From Candidatus Electrothrix aestuarii (GTDB taxonomy: Bacteria > Desulfobacterota > Desulfobulbia > Desulfobulbales > Desulfobulbaceae), in NCBI GenBank assembly GCA_032595685.2, contig CP159373.1:3034193-3098192 (forward strand): 64,000 bases of DNA, in the 5' to 3' direction. The notes under the pieces are model-generated. The model had not been told where the DNA came from. It ran no database searches and saw nothing but the letters and a program-made list of their open reading frames with translations. Of this stretch, positions 18,907 through 25,971 are shown piece after piece. A program made the position numbers and the translations under genes. Within the stretch, counting starts at the first letter, position 1, and every line of letters begins with the position of its first letter.

Positions 18907-19800
18907 TCAGAACCTGTTGAAAAACTATTTATACCTATTTAGCATCTTCCTGATTGATGCTATGTAAACCATAGTTTCGGCTGATTGCGCCTGTCGCTCG
19001 TAGTCGATCATCAGTCTTCGATCCCATTGGAACCAGCCGAAGGTCCTTTCAATAATCCAGCGTTTCGGCACCACTTGAAACCCTTTAGTCTTCAAGGTGG
19101 GAGCGATTTCCAACCGGCACTGAAAGGCGCACCATAAATAGTCGGCCAAATCGCCTCGATAAGCGGCATCGGCCCAAACCATTTTAATGGAAGCAAACCA
19201 CAAAAAAAGAGTTTGAAAGATAGAGATAGACTGCTTTCCATCTGACAGGTTGGCATCATGAACTTTGACAATTAGCGGAAAACCAAGGGTATCCGAAATT
19301 ACATGGCGTTTTCGTCCTTTTACTTTCTTATTGCCGTCAAAGCCTCGGGTCTCAGCCATCTGTGCAGTTTTGACGGATTGACTATCAATCATAACCGCAG
19401 AAGGCTCAGCGTTTTTCCCTTGTTCCTCTCGCAGGTCCGTGTGAATTGCCTGCTTGACGAGAAACCAGGTTCCATCCCGCTTCCATTTACGAAAGTAATA
19501 GTAAACGCTGGTCCACTTTGGGAAATCATGCGGAATTTCTCGCCATTGACACCCAGTGTGAACCAAGTAAAAAATTGCGTTGAGAATCTCTCTGAGAGCA
19601 TAAGATCTTGGCCTGCCGGTTTTTGAAGGAGAGGGGAGAAATTTATTAATAATTTCAAATTGTATATCAGTGAGATCTGTACTGTAGCTAGCTCGTTCCA
19701 TGTTGTTTTTCCTTTCGCTGTTTGATATGGCTGAAAAGAAAATTATGCTATGAAACTGCTTCAGCAGTAAAGTCTCAAAAAGTTTTTAAACAGGCTCTCA
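18907..19800. mobile_element. IS5-family insertion sequence with 3-bp target duplication
   Basis: Element 18910-19797 (888 bp). The left end GAACCTGTTGAAAAACT and the right end (reverse complement) GAGCCTGTTTAAAAACT are imperfect terminal inverted repeats. It is flanked by TCA on both sides (18907-18909 and 19798-19800), which fits the TNA target of IS5/IS427-type elements. One intact transposase gene. It landed at the edge of the repeat-rich leader upstream of the GH8 gene. Confidence 0.9.
18925..19701 (-). CDS. IS5-family transposase
   Basis: 258 residues. The DDE catalytic triad is visible as IDSQSVK, WADAAYRG and IERTFGWF, with the DUF4096-like N-terminal domain (GRPRSYALREILNAIFYLVHTGCQWREIP cut here to its key GRPR and GCQWR motifs). 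It is a full-length copy without frameshift, starting at ATG 19701 and occupying nearly the entire element, so it may still be active. Confidence 0.93.
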   Translation of the reverse strand: MERASYSTDLTDIQFEIINKFLPSPSKTGRPRSYALREILNAIFYLVHTGCQWREIPHDFPKWTSVYYYFRKWKRDGTWFLVKQAIHTDLREEQGKNAEPSAVMIDSQSVKTAQMAETRGFDGNKKVKGRKRHVISDTLGFPLIVKVHDANLSDGKQSISIFQTLFLWFASIKMVWADAAYRGDLADYLWCAFQCRLEIAPTLKTKGFQVVPKRWIIERTFGWFQWDRRLMIDYERQAQSAETMVYIASIRKMLNRYK

Positions 19801-19995
19801 AAAGGGTTCCCTTTTGAGATGTAAAAACCTCCTTTTTGATATATAGAAGGGAGGTTTTTTGATAGGTAGAAGCCAGGGCTTTTGATAGGAAAAGCCTTGG
19901 CCTTTTGATAGGCAAACCTTATGCCTTTTGGAAGGCAAAGCCTACGCCTTTTGAACGGCAAAACCCAGGCCTTTTGAAAGACAATACATCCTTTT
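19800..19995. repeat. degenerate 23-bp tandem repeat array upstream of the GH8 gene
   Basis: About eight copies of a 22-23 bp unit with consensus close to GCCTTTTGAAAGGCAAAGCCT. Clearest copies begin at roughly 19895, 19918, 19941 and 19964 (gccttttgatag.., gccttttggaag.., gccttttgaacg.., gccttttgaaag..). The unit length is not a multiple of three, so it is not a protein repeat. It fills the leader region of the GH8 gene, and the IS5 element sits at its left edge. It could be a regulatory array, a hairpin-forming leader or selfish repeat DNA. Confidence 0.75.
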
Positions 19996-20009
19996 CAAGG
20001 GAGAAGAAA

Positions 20010-21314
20010 ATGCAAAAGAGGCTGCTGGTAAGTTGCATATTAACCATACTAAAGTTAGTTGGCCTAAGCCTTGTCTTCAGTTCTTCAGTATCTGCTGCAA
20101 CGCCTCATTATCCGTTTCCTCAACATGTTAAATATCCTGACAGCATACAGCCGAATCAGTTTACGCAAGCAGAACAGGATGAACATGTTCAGACTTTTTA
20201 TGACTATTGGAAGCAGAACTATTTGGTCTCAGCAGGAAATGACAATAATGGCAAGCAGATGTACCGTGTTGCCTTTGCTCAAGATTCAGACACTACCGTA
20301 TCAGAGGGGCAAGGCTATGGTATGATAATTGTGTCTTTAATGGCAGGTTATGAAACAGAGGCACAGAATTTATTTGATGGCTTATGGCGTTTTGTACGTC
20401 AGTATCCGAGCACCATTGATTCACGCTTAATGGCCTGGAAAGTCCAAAATGGGAGTGCCGTTGAAGGGGTCAATTCGGCATTTGACGGCGATGCTGATAT
20501 TGCGTATGGCTTATTGCTGGCAGCGGCACAATGGGGTAATCAGGGAGAAATTAATTACCAGACTGAGGCAGGCACCATAATTGCCGGTATTTTGGCATCC
20601 ACCATTGGCCCGGAAAGTCGGTTGCCGATGCTGGGTGATTGGACACAACCCAATGGTGATACCTATAACCAATACACTCCACGTTCTTCTGATTTCATGT
20701 TGGCAAATTTTCAGGCCTTTGCCCAGGCAACAGGAGATAATAGCACCTGGCAAACGGTGATCAATAATAGCCACACGGTGATTGGGGAGATCCAACAGCA
20801 ATACAGCCCTGGTACCGGGTTGTTGCCTGATTTCATCCAATGCCAAAGCGTAACCCAGTGCGCACCTGCACAAGCGCATTTTCTTGAAGGAGCCAATGAT
20901 GGAAACTATTATTATAATGCAGGACGGGTACCGTGGCGTTTAGGTTTGCATGCCTTATTACATAACGATGCAACATCGCGAAGCCAGGTACAAAAAATTA
21001 CCGACTGGTTAGTGACAGCAACTGGCGGTGATGCCAGCGCAATTAAATCGGGCTATCAATTAAACGGTACGTACATTGGTAATTATTTTTCCACGTTTTT
21101 TGCCGCACCCTTCGGCGTTGGGGCGATGTTATCCAACCAGCAGGACTTCCTGAATGCAATTTATGCACAAGTATATCAACGCCAGGAAAATTATTACGAA
21201 GATTCCGTTAATCTGCTCAGTTTATTGGTAATGACAGGCAATGCCTGGGCACCAGTGGTAGCGCAGGAAAGCAGAAACGGCTTTCTGCCTGCGCTGCTCA
21301 TGCTTTTGTTGTGA
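20010..21314 (+). CDS. secreted glycoside hydrolase family 8 (endoglucanase/chitosanase type)
   Basis: 434 residues from ATG 20010, which has an AGGGAGAAG Shine-Dalgarno; the frame extends upstream through the repeat array but that part is not coding. A signal peptide (LLVSCILTILKLVGLSLVFS) is cut near VSAAT. The catalytic (alpha/alpha)6 domain shows the GH8 acid in TVSEGQGYGM (Glu near residue 99) and the FDGDADIAYG motif near residue 160. GH8 enzymes hydrolyse beta-1,4 glucan, chitosan or xylan; in bacteria the same fold (BcsZ) trims cellulose during biofilm formation, but no bcs genes are here. The C-terminus ends in a short hydrophobic stretch (NGFLPALLMLLL), odd for a secreted enzyme. 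Confidence 0.9.
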   Translation: MQKRLLVSCILTILKLVGLSLVFSSSVSAATPHYPFPQHVKYPDSIQPNQFTQAEQDEHVQTFYDYWKQNYLVSAGNDNNGKQMYRVAFAQDSDTTVSEGQGYGMIIVSLMAGYETEAQNLFDGLWRFVRQYPSTIDSRLMAWKVQNGSAVEGVNSAFDGDADIAYGLLLAAAQWGNQGEINYQTEAGTIIAGILASTIGPESRLPMLGDWTQPNGDTYNQYTPRSSDFMLANFQAFAQATGDNSTWQTVINNSHTVIGEIQQQYSPGTGLLPDFIQCQSVTQCAPAQAHFLEGANDGNYYYNAGRVPWRLGLHALLHNDATSRSQVQKITDWLVTATGGDASAIKSGYQLNGTYIGNYFSTFFAAPFGVGAMLSNQQDFLNAIYAQVYQRQENYYEDSVNLLSLLVMTGNAWAPVVAQESRNGFLPALLMLLL

Positions 21315-21385
21315 GAAAGGATTGAGGCAAGAGGTGGAAAGTCCTGCCCCTGGGGATCATATCCCTGCCGTCTTACCGCACCATA

Positions 21386-21598
21386 TCAGGGCCTTGCCCA
21401 GCAGCTCCCCCACAGGTAGGGCCGTTGCGCCACAGTACCGGGTATGGCCTTGAGTACCTTCTGGGCGCAGGTCAGCACGGCTGCGACCTCCTCCTTGTCC
21501 GGCTCCTCCTCCTGGTGAACAGTAATGGAATATCCGGTCTGCATGGCTCTGTGATGTTTGCCCCGTACCCCGCCTGTGAAATCATATTCTGATCGCAT
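21386..21598 (-). pseudogene. truncated/divergent antitoxin-like gene behind hicA
   Basis: Starts MRSEYDFTGGVRGKHHRAM (ATG at 21598), the very conserved opening of a common small bacterial/cyanobacterial protein usually found beside toxins, which normally continues with a different acidic C-terminus of about 90 residues. Here after TVHQEEE the sequence diverges (EVAAVLTCAQKVLKAIPG) and ends after 70 residues, suggesting a frameshift or recombination. It begins 4 bp after the hicA stop codon on the same strand. Confidence 0.4.
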
Positions 21599-21602
21599 CT
21601 CC

Positions 21603-21830
21603 TTATTTCTTTGCCAAAAAATCATCCGGCGAGATGTCAGCCTGTCTCAGAATTGCCCGAAGAGTGCCTTCCGGCATATCTCCGGGATGATTCGGTACTG
21701 TGGTATACCGGTCACTTTGTTCATTACACCAGATCTCATGGCTGCCAGCGGCCTGTCGATCAAACACAAAACCCAACTTTTTCAATCGCTTGATAATTTG
21801 ACGATAACGAAATCCTGACAATCTTCCCAT
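21603..21830 (-). CDS. hicA: HicA-family mRNA interferase toxin
   Basis: 75 residues with the HicA dsRBD-like fold: SGFRYRQIIKRLKKLGFVF, then the catalytic histidine in GSHEIW, and a conserved VPNHPGDMPEGTLRAILRQA C-terminal helix. HicA toxins cleave mRNA independently of translation. It begins immediately after the hicB stop codon on the minus strand (antitoxin first), a common order for HicBA pairs with a short HicB. Confidence 0.9.
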   Translation of the reverse strand: MGRLSGFRYRQIIKRLKKLGFVFDRQAAGSHEIWCNEQSDRYTTVPNHPGDMPEGTLRAILRQADISPDDFLAKK

Positions 21831-22073
21831 TTAACAGCCCACCACCACCGCACACTCAAACGAAGCTCCTGTTGGATATTCCGGGACCTCCTCTCGCTTT
21901 TCTTTCCGGGCCTCTAACAATCTCCTCGCCACATCTCTTGCAATTTCAATTGTCTCGGCTATAGTGCGGCCTTGGGCAACCAGTCCCTGTATATCGTCTG
22001 AAGTTGCCAGGTAAACGCCTTCAGGCAACTTTTCAATCTGTAAATTAATTATCCGTTCCATAGGCTTACTCAC
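21831..22073 (-). CDS. hicB: HicB-family antitoxin (short form)
   Basis: 80 residues with the degenerate RNase H-like HicB fold: INLQIEKLPEGVYLATSDDI followed by QGLVAQGRTIAETIEIARDV. It lacks a C-terminal DNA-binding domain, so autoregulation would need another factor. It is the first gene of the pair; a perfect hairpin (AGCTCAGG / CCTGAGCT at 22100-22122) lies directly upstream and could be an operator or a terminator-like structure. Confidence 0.85.
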   Translation of the reverse strand: MSKPMERIINLQIEKLPEGVYLATSDDIQGLVAQGRTIAETIEIARDVARRLLEARKEKREEVPEYPTGASFECAVVVGC

Positions 22074-22358
22074 ATAATCTCTTTCTCTTTGTTACGGCAG
22101 AGCTCAGGGGATTATCCTGAGCTGAACTTGTTAAGTTCCGGACACCCTGAAGGAATGGGAGAGAACAGCCCGAAGGAACACTCCGGGCAACTCCGGTGCT
22201 GGGTATATCATATCACCGATTAACCTGTTTGTCGGTAAATCTCTTTGCCGCCCCTGATTCGTAGGTTGCGGGTAATCGGAACGAACCCCGACATGTCCGA
22301 CTCGCCTTATGATTGTCGGGGGGCGTGCCTTATCCTAATCTAACGGGCTAAAAACGGG
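22074..22358. other. intergenic region left of the group II intron
   Basis: Besides the 22100 hairpin, this holds CCCCGACA ... TGTCGGGG arms (about 22286-22321) about 40 bp before the intron. Structured DNA of this kind (terminators, attC-like sites) is a known target for some bacterial group II introns. No gene was found. Confidence 0.45.
22100..22122. promoter_or_regulatory. 8-bp perfect inverted repeat upstream of hicBA
   Basis: AGCTCAGG and CCTGAGCT separated by 7 bases, 27 bp upstream of the hicB start. Position suits an operator; no T-run follows on either strand. Confidence 0.4.
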
Positions 22359-24350
22359 GTGCGTCCGTTCGCAGTAACATCTGTAGGTCTAGCAGGTTAA
22401 AGTCCTGTCCGGGGAGTTGTCCGTACGCCCCGGTAGTATGAGGAAGCGGCGTTGTAGAGATACAGGGTCGTGAGTTTCCCCCCAACAATAAAGCAGGCCG
22501 TAACGCAAGTGAACCTATGAGTAGCCTCGTAAACGAATTGGAGGAGCCGACCCTGTGGACGGAAGGGGAAGGCCGTTGGACGTGTGCTGGAATAACGGAA
22601 GTGGCACACGTTGACTCCCGGGGTAGCAGGGATGGCATGTTTTTGAAGATTTACAGACCAGTGCTGGAGACCCGTCTCCGGGGGTGGTGAGAGCACCAAC
22701 TGATGCGTATAAGGAAACGAAATCGCAGAGGCCCGGAGCGGGAGTCGGAGGGGTTCATAGTACCGTTTGAGACCAAGGGACAACATAACTCTGGTCAAGG
22801 AAAGGAACCCTACTTTGTTCATGCAACCAAAGAGTGGAGGGTCAGGGGATTGCCATGTCGCTAGTCACCCCGGAAAAGATCAGGACGCTACAGAGGAAGC
22901 TGTATATCAAGGCCAAGCAGGAACCGGCCTATCGCTTCTACGCACTTTACGACAAGATTTTTCGGGCTGATGTTCTCTATCATGCCTGGAAGCTTGTTCG
23001 TGCCAATGGAGGAAGCCCTGGAGTAGACGGGGTGAGCTTCAAGGCCATAGAGGGCGGGGTAGGGGTAGGAACGTTTCTTCTGGAGCTGGCCCATGATCTG
23101 AAGGAAAGAAAATACCAGGCCCAGCCTGTTCGCCGTGTCATGATACCTAAAGGTAACGGAGAGTTCCGACCGTTGGGTATTCCGACTATTCGGGATCGGG
23201 TTGTGCAAATGGCAGTGAAACTGGTTATTGAGCCGATTTTCGAAGCGGATTTCTGTGAGCACTCATACGGATTTCGTCCTAAAAGGTCGGCCCACCATGC
23301 CGTGGACGATATTGCCAATACGCTCTGGGCTGGCTACACGAAAGTCATAGACGCTGATCTGTCGAAGTACTTTGACACTATTCCACATAATAAATTACTG
23401 GTCGTAGTGGCTGAACGCATTGTAGACGGGAGCATATTGCACCTTATCAAACAGTGGCTTAAGGCACCTGTAATCGGTGAAGACGATTGTGGAAAGAAGA
23501 AAACTGTAGGGGGTGGGAAAGGCAATCGGAAAGGCACACCGCAAGGTGGCGTGATCTCACCGTTGTTGGCCAACTGCTACCTGCATATTCTGGATCGTGT
23601 ATGGCAACGACGGAACCTCAAGTTCAAGCTGGGGGCGCATATTGTCCGCTATGCGGATGATTTTGTAGTGATGTGTCGAGGCGATGTAGAGAAACCAATG
23701 GAAGTGGTGCATGATGTGTTGAACCGACTTGATCTTACACTCAATGAGGACAAGACGCACGTCGTGGACGCCGCTGAAACAGGTTTCGATTTTCTTGGTT
23801 TTACAATTCAGATGAGTCGGGGTGCTCGAAGCGGTAAACCGTATCCCAATGTACGACCGTCGGATAAGTCGCTGAAGAAAGTGAAAGCGAGGCTGACGGA
23901 ACTGACAGACAGGAAGCTGACCTGTATTCCTCTGAGTGATGTGGTGGGCAATGTAAATCGCAGCCTTCGTGGCTGGGTGAACTATTTCCACTTTCGTAAC
24001 TCAAGCATGGCGATGACCAAGGCCAGACAACATGCGGAAGACCGACTGAGAACCCACCTGGTGAAGCGCCACAAGGTCAGGGATAGGAAGGCGGCTTTAT
24101 GTCGTTTTCCCCGCCGTGATCTTTATGAGCGTTATGGGCTATACAAAGTTTCCGGGAAAGCGGGCTGGAGAACGGCGCATGCCTTGTTATGAAGAACATC
24201 GGAAAGCCGTGTGCGGGAAAACCGCACGCACGGTTTGATGAGGGAGCATTGAGGAAGCAAGTTCCAGGTACACGTAGTAGCCGCGTGCGGCGAGGCGTCT
24301 GTAAAAAGGGCCAAGGAAACCTACTGAATCAGTGCTCTACTCTACCCTAT
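22359..24350 (+). mobile_element. complete group II intron with intron-encoded reverse transcriptase
   Basis: Begins with the GTGCG consensus at 22359 after about 500 bases of structured RNA domain sequence before the reverse-transcriptase ORF. Downstream of the ORF is a typical domain V (AGCCGTGTGCGGGAAAACC... pairing with GCACGCACGGTTTG, about 24204-24237), then a domain VI region, ending near ...CTACTCTACCCTAT at 24350. Boundaries are inferred from consensus and may be off by a few bases. All parts seem intact, so it may be mobile. Confidence 0.85.
22855..24192 (+). CDS. ltrA: group II intron reverse transcriptase/maturase
   Basis: 445 residues from ATG 22855 (GGGGA Shine-Dalgarno); a GTG at 22834 is an alternative. 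The fingers-palm reverse transcriptase has its catalytic YADD (IVRYADDFVVMC) and the block GTPQGGVISPLLAN. The C-terminal maturase domain (GIIM-type: SLRGWVNYFHFRNS) follows. No HNH endonuclease domain is present, so target cleavage would rely on the intron RNA alone or a replication fork. It acts to fold, splice and reverse-transcribe its own intron. Confidence 0.95.
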   Translation: MSLVTPEKIRTLQRKLYIKAKQEPAYRFYALYDKIFRADVLYHAWKLVRANGGSPGVDGVSFKAIEGGVGVGTFLLELAHDLKERKYQAQPVRRVMIPKGNGEFRPLGIPTIRDRVVQMAVKLVIEPIFEADFCEHSYGFRPKRSAHHAVDDIANTLWAGYTKVIDADLSKYFDTIPHNKLLVVVAERIVDGSILHLIKQWLKAPVIGEDDCGKKKTVGGGKGNRKGTPQGGVISPLLANCYLHILDRVWQRRNLKFKLGAHIVRYADDFVVMCRGDVEKPMEVVHDVLNRLDLTLNEDKTHVVDAAETGFDFLGFTIQMSRGARSGKPYPNVRPSDKSLKKVKARLTELTDRKLTCIPLSDVVGNVNRSLRGWVNYFHFRNSSMAMTKARQHAEDRLRTHLVKRHKVRDRKAALCRFPRRDLYERYGLYKVSGKAGWRTAHALL

Positions 24351-24456
24351 TTCCAATAGAGTCTGAAGTCGTCGTTGTGGTGATAGCTGTAGGCCGACGG
24401 GAGAAAAACAGCGTGTACAGAAAGGCGATTCAGCGTACAGTCAGATAAAAAAAACA

Positions 24457-24475
24457 GGGTGCGCGGTGCGCACCC
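24457..24475 (-). terminator. GGGTGCGC palindrome followed by T-run: terminator of peptide P2
   Basis: On the minus strand GGGTGCGC-ACC-GCGCACCC is followed by TGTTTTTTTTTATC, a good Rho-independent terminator about 100 bases after the P2 stop. The same palindrome recurs at 25524-25543 and, without T-run, at 28808-28824. Confidence 0.75.
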
Positions 24476-24572
24476 TACAGGGCTAATTGGGGTCTTTCCC
24501 TGATTTATTTACTTGATTTAGTCATTAACGAGCTACTACCCAGGTAATTTGTCATTAAAAAAAAACAGCTAT

Positions 24573-24695
24573 TTATCGAGAGTCAGCTCTCAATCCTCCC
24601 GCCTTCACTCCGGTCTGAAAACCTTTCCGGTTCTTCTCATTTTTCTGCGCTGCAACGGTCTTGTGGTCTGTTTTTTTAGCGGTGTTACGTTTCAT
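24573..24695 (-). CDS. MKRNT-family small basic peptide with VKAGG motif (peptide P2)
   Basis: 40 residues, ATG at 24695, TAA at 24573, with a perfect GGAGGA Shine-Dalgarno five bases upstream. Starts MKRNTAKKTDHKTVAAQ, middle KNRKGFQTG, end VKAGGLRADSR. It is nearly identical to P3 (25586-25708) and related to P4 and P5, all with the MKRNT start and a [VI]K[AV]G motif near the C-terminus. A near-perfect sigma70 promoter, leader hairpins and a terminator make a complete one-gene unit. The conserved N-terminus with variable C-terminal tail is what one expects of a precursor peptide with leader and core; the modifying enzyme candidate is the AsnB-like protein nearby. Function unproven. Confidence 0.72.
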   Translation of the reverse strand: MKRNTAKKTDHKTVAAQKNEKNRKGFQTGVKAGGLRADSR

Positions 24696-24727
24696 GATAC
24701 TCCTCCATGTTTTTGAGTGGAATGTCT

Positions 24728-24777
24728 CGGTCGTCCGACCGGCTGATGAGATTATCTCCGCATCCGCAGAGATAATC
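24728..24777 (-). promoter_or_regulatory. structured 5' leader of peptide P2 (two hairpins)
   Basis: Hairpin 1: GATTATCTC / GAGATAATC with a 10-base loop (24750-24777), starting about 6 bases after the predicted transcription start. Hairpin 2: CGGTCG / CGACCG (24728-24741). Both are kept, with changes in hairpin 1, in the P3 leader, suggesting RNA stability or translational control. Confidence 0.5.
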
Positions 24778-24789
24778 CGTATTCTTAAT

Positions 24790-24818
24790 AGAATATACCC
24801 CCCTCAAGTATTTGTCAA
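24790..24818 (-). promoter_or_regulatory. sigma70-type promoter of peptide P2
   Basis: Minus strand: TTGACA (24818-24813), 17-base spacer, TATTCT (24795-24790). Predicted start near 24783, about 90 bases before the ATG. Confidence 0.7.
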
Positions 24819-24871
24819 TCTGTATTTTAAAAATATATCTTGGCAATATCAAAGAGCTGTCACCTTCCTGC

Positions 24872-24900
24872 TTGACTTCATGATCTTCCGCGTCTATTCT
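24872..24900 (+). promoter_or_regulatory. divergent promoter, orphan copy
   Basis: TTGACT, 17-base spacer, TATTCT on the plus strand. In the duplicate locus the equivalent promoter (25890-25918) drives peptide P4; here the downstream peptide is absent and a 139-bp foreign stretch follows. Confidence 0.55.
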
Positions 24901-25035
24901 GATGTCGAGGTATCCATCTGGAATGACAGCGCGGTAGCGTTGTTTTTTTCAGAACCTGATGGTATCATATCGGATATGAATGAGGTAATCAGCTCGCACG
25001 AATACTGGAAAGAGCACGCTTTTCAGGAATCATAG
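24901..25035 (+). pseudogene. gene fragment inserted behind the orphan promoter
   Basis: An open stretch ending ...FSEPDGIISDMNEVISS...AFQES with stop at 25035 but no start of its own. It is flanked by the 7-bp direct repeat GATGTCG (24901-24907 and 25040-25046); the sequence after the second repeat (CTACGTTGT) continues the homology to copy B (TTGCTACGTTGT). So a ~139-bp piece replaced or split the region where a peptide gene should follow. The source protein is not recognised. Confidence 0.4.
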
Positions 25036-25107
25036 CTTTGATGTCGCTACGTTGTGCAAATCCAGGCGGTCTGCTGCGATAATCAGCAGTTCAGGCAAGG
25101 AGGAAAT

Positions 25108-25344
25108 ATGCAATTATCCATACAGGCACCGGACAATATCCCCCTGTACCGTATTCAACAGCGCATCCGGGAACTGGAAGAAAGCTTACGGGAAGAAGCC
25201 CGCTTTATTCACAGGTTATCTACGAAAACCCAAGATAAAAACGGCATCAAAGCCTTGTTGCTTTCTATGCCGCCTACGGGCGAAGATAAAGATTTCTCCC
25301 GTCGCCGGGATTTAGGCCGTGCGGAGGTGCTATGGGATTCCTGA
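25108..25344 (+). CDS. VapB-like antitoxin (orphaned)
   Basis: 78 residues from ATG 25108 with a strong AAGGAGG Shine-Dalgarno. A helical N-terminus (YRIQQRIRELEESLREEA) is followed by a C-terminal toxin-binding-type tail (DFSRRRDLGRAEVLWDS). It overlaps the start of a PIN-domain toxin fragment by 13 bases, the usual arrangement of a vapBC operon. As the toxin is broken, the antitoxin is a leftover. Confidence 0.55.
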   Translation: MQLSIQAPDNIPLYRIQQRIRELEESLREEARFIHRLSTKTQDKNGIKALLLSMPPTGEDKDFSRRRDLGRAEVLWDS

Positions 25345-25550
25345 TGGATACCAACGTGCTGTCGGAATTGCGCAAGGATAAAAAAGCAGACCGTAACGTG
25401 CGGGAATGGTTCGCGCAAGTAGACGGAGTATTGAACGTACCGGCGTGGCTTTCATTAATCCGTTTAAAGGTGAAAAAACAGAAAGTTAGGCAAAAAAAGG
25501 GAAACAATAGGGGAAAAAAAACAGGGTGCGCGGCGCGCACCCCGACATGA
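25332..25550 (+). pseudogene. truncated VapC PIN-domain toxin
   Basis: Begins MGFLMDTNVLSELRKDKKAD, the canonical PIN-domain start with the first catalytic Asp, continues to REWFAQVDG (about residue 32) and then loses homology, running into lysine-rich sequence (KVKKQKVRQKKG) and the GGGTGCGC palindrome. The remaining three catalytic acids are absent, so it is inactive. Confidence 0.65.
25524..25543 (-). terminator. GGGTGCGC palindrome followed by T-run: terminator of peptide P3
   Basis: Minus strand GGGTGCGC-GCC-GCGCACCC then TGTTTTTTTT, 43 bases after the P3 stop codon; the same element as behind P2. Confidence 0.75.
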
Positions 25551-25585
25551 CCGTATCGCTATGTATGATTAATAAGCGTCAGCTC

Positions 25586-25708
25586 TCAAAGAGCGTCAGC
25601 TCTCAAAGCTCCCGCCTTCACCCCGGTCTGAAAACCTTTCCGGTTCTTCTCATTTTTCTGCGCTGCAACGGTCTTGCGGTCTGTTTTTTTAGCGGTGTTA
25701 CGTTTCAT
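25586..25708 (-). CDS. MKRNT-family small basic peptide with VKAGA motif (peptide P3)
   Basis: 40 residues, ATG at 25708, TGA at 25586, GGAGGA Shine-Dalgarno six bases upstream. It is the twin of P2: same MKRNTAKKTD start and KNRKGFQTG middle, with changes concentrated at the end (VKAGALRADAL instead of VKAGGLRADSR) and one His-to-Arg change. A 17-base direct repeat (GCGTCAGCTCTCAAAGA, 25576-25608) spans the end of the gene. The pattern, constant N-terminus and changing C-terminus, fits leader/core evolution. The promoter, leader and terminator are also duplicated. Confidence 0.72.
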   Translation of the reverse strand: MKRNTAKKTDRKTVAAQKNEKNRKGFQTGVKAGALRADAL

Positions 25709-25804
25709 GATGTTCCTCCATATTTTTTGAGTGGAATGTCTCGGTCGTCCGACCGACTGATGAGATTATCTCCGCATCAGCAAAGAAAATCTGTATTCTT
25801 AGGA

Positions 25805-25832
25805 AGAATACCCCCCCCCGAATATTTGTCAA
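25805..25832 (-). promoter_or_regulatory. sigma70-type promoter of peptide P3
   Basis: Minus strand: TTGACA (25832-25827), 16-base spacer containing a C-run complement, TATTCT (25810-25805). Confidence 0.65.
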
Positions 25833-25889
25833 GCTGTATTTTTATAAAAAATATATCTTGGCAATATCAATGAGCTGTCGTCTTCCCGC

Positions 25890-25918
25890 TTGACATCACG
25901 ACCTTCCGCGTCTATTCT
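25890..25918 (+). promoter_or_regulatory. sigma70-type promoter of peptide P4 and the AsnB-like gene
   Basis: TTGACA (25890-25895), 17-base spacer, TATTCT (25913-25918), 53 bases upstream of the P4 ATG. Back to back with the P3 promoter, so the two units may be co-regulated. Confidence 0.7.
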
Positions 25919-25971
25919 GATTGCATTGACTTGCTACGTTGTCAAAAAAATCCAAACAGAGGAGCGACACC

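Larger units (their letters stand above)
24583..24901. repeat. ~320-bp direct duplication, copy A
   Basis: Contains the P2 gene, its leader, its promoter and the divergent promoter. It matches 25596-25919 (copy B) over its whole length with scattered substitutions and small indels. The shared sequence ends exactly at the divergent -10 element (TCTATTCTGAT). Confidence 0.85.
25596..25919. repeat. ~320-bp direct duplication, copy B
   Basis: Partner of copy A (24583-24901), about 1013 bp apart. Carries P3, its promoter and the divergent promoter that here leads to peptide P4. Confidence 0.85.

Noticed and set aside
19800-19995. CRISPR array
   Set aside because: The 23-bp units are directly adjacent without unique spacers and are degenerate; no cas genes occur in the window.
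24661-25035. 124-codon plus-strand frame across copy A of the duplication
   Set aside because: Its first two thirds run antisense through peptide P2's leader and promoter; only the last ~45 codons (24901-25035) look protein-like and are listed as a fragment.
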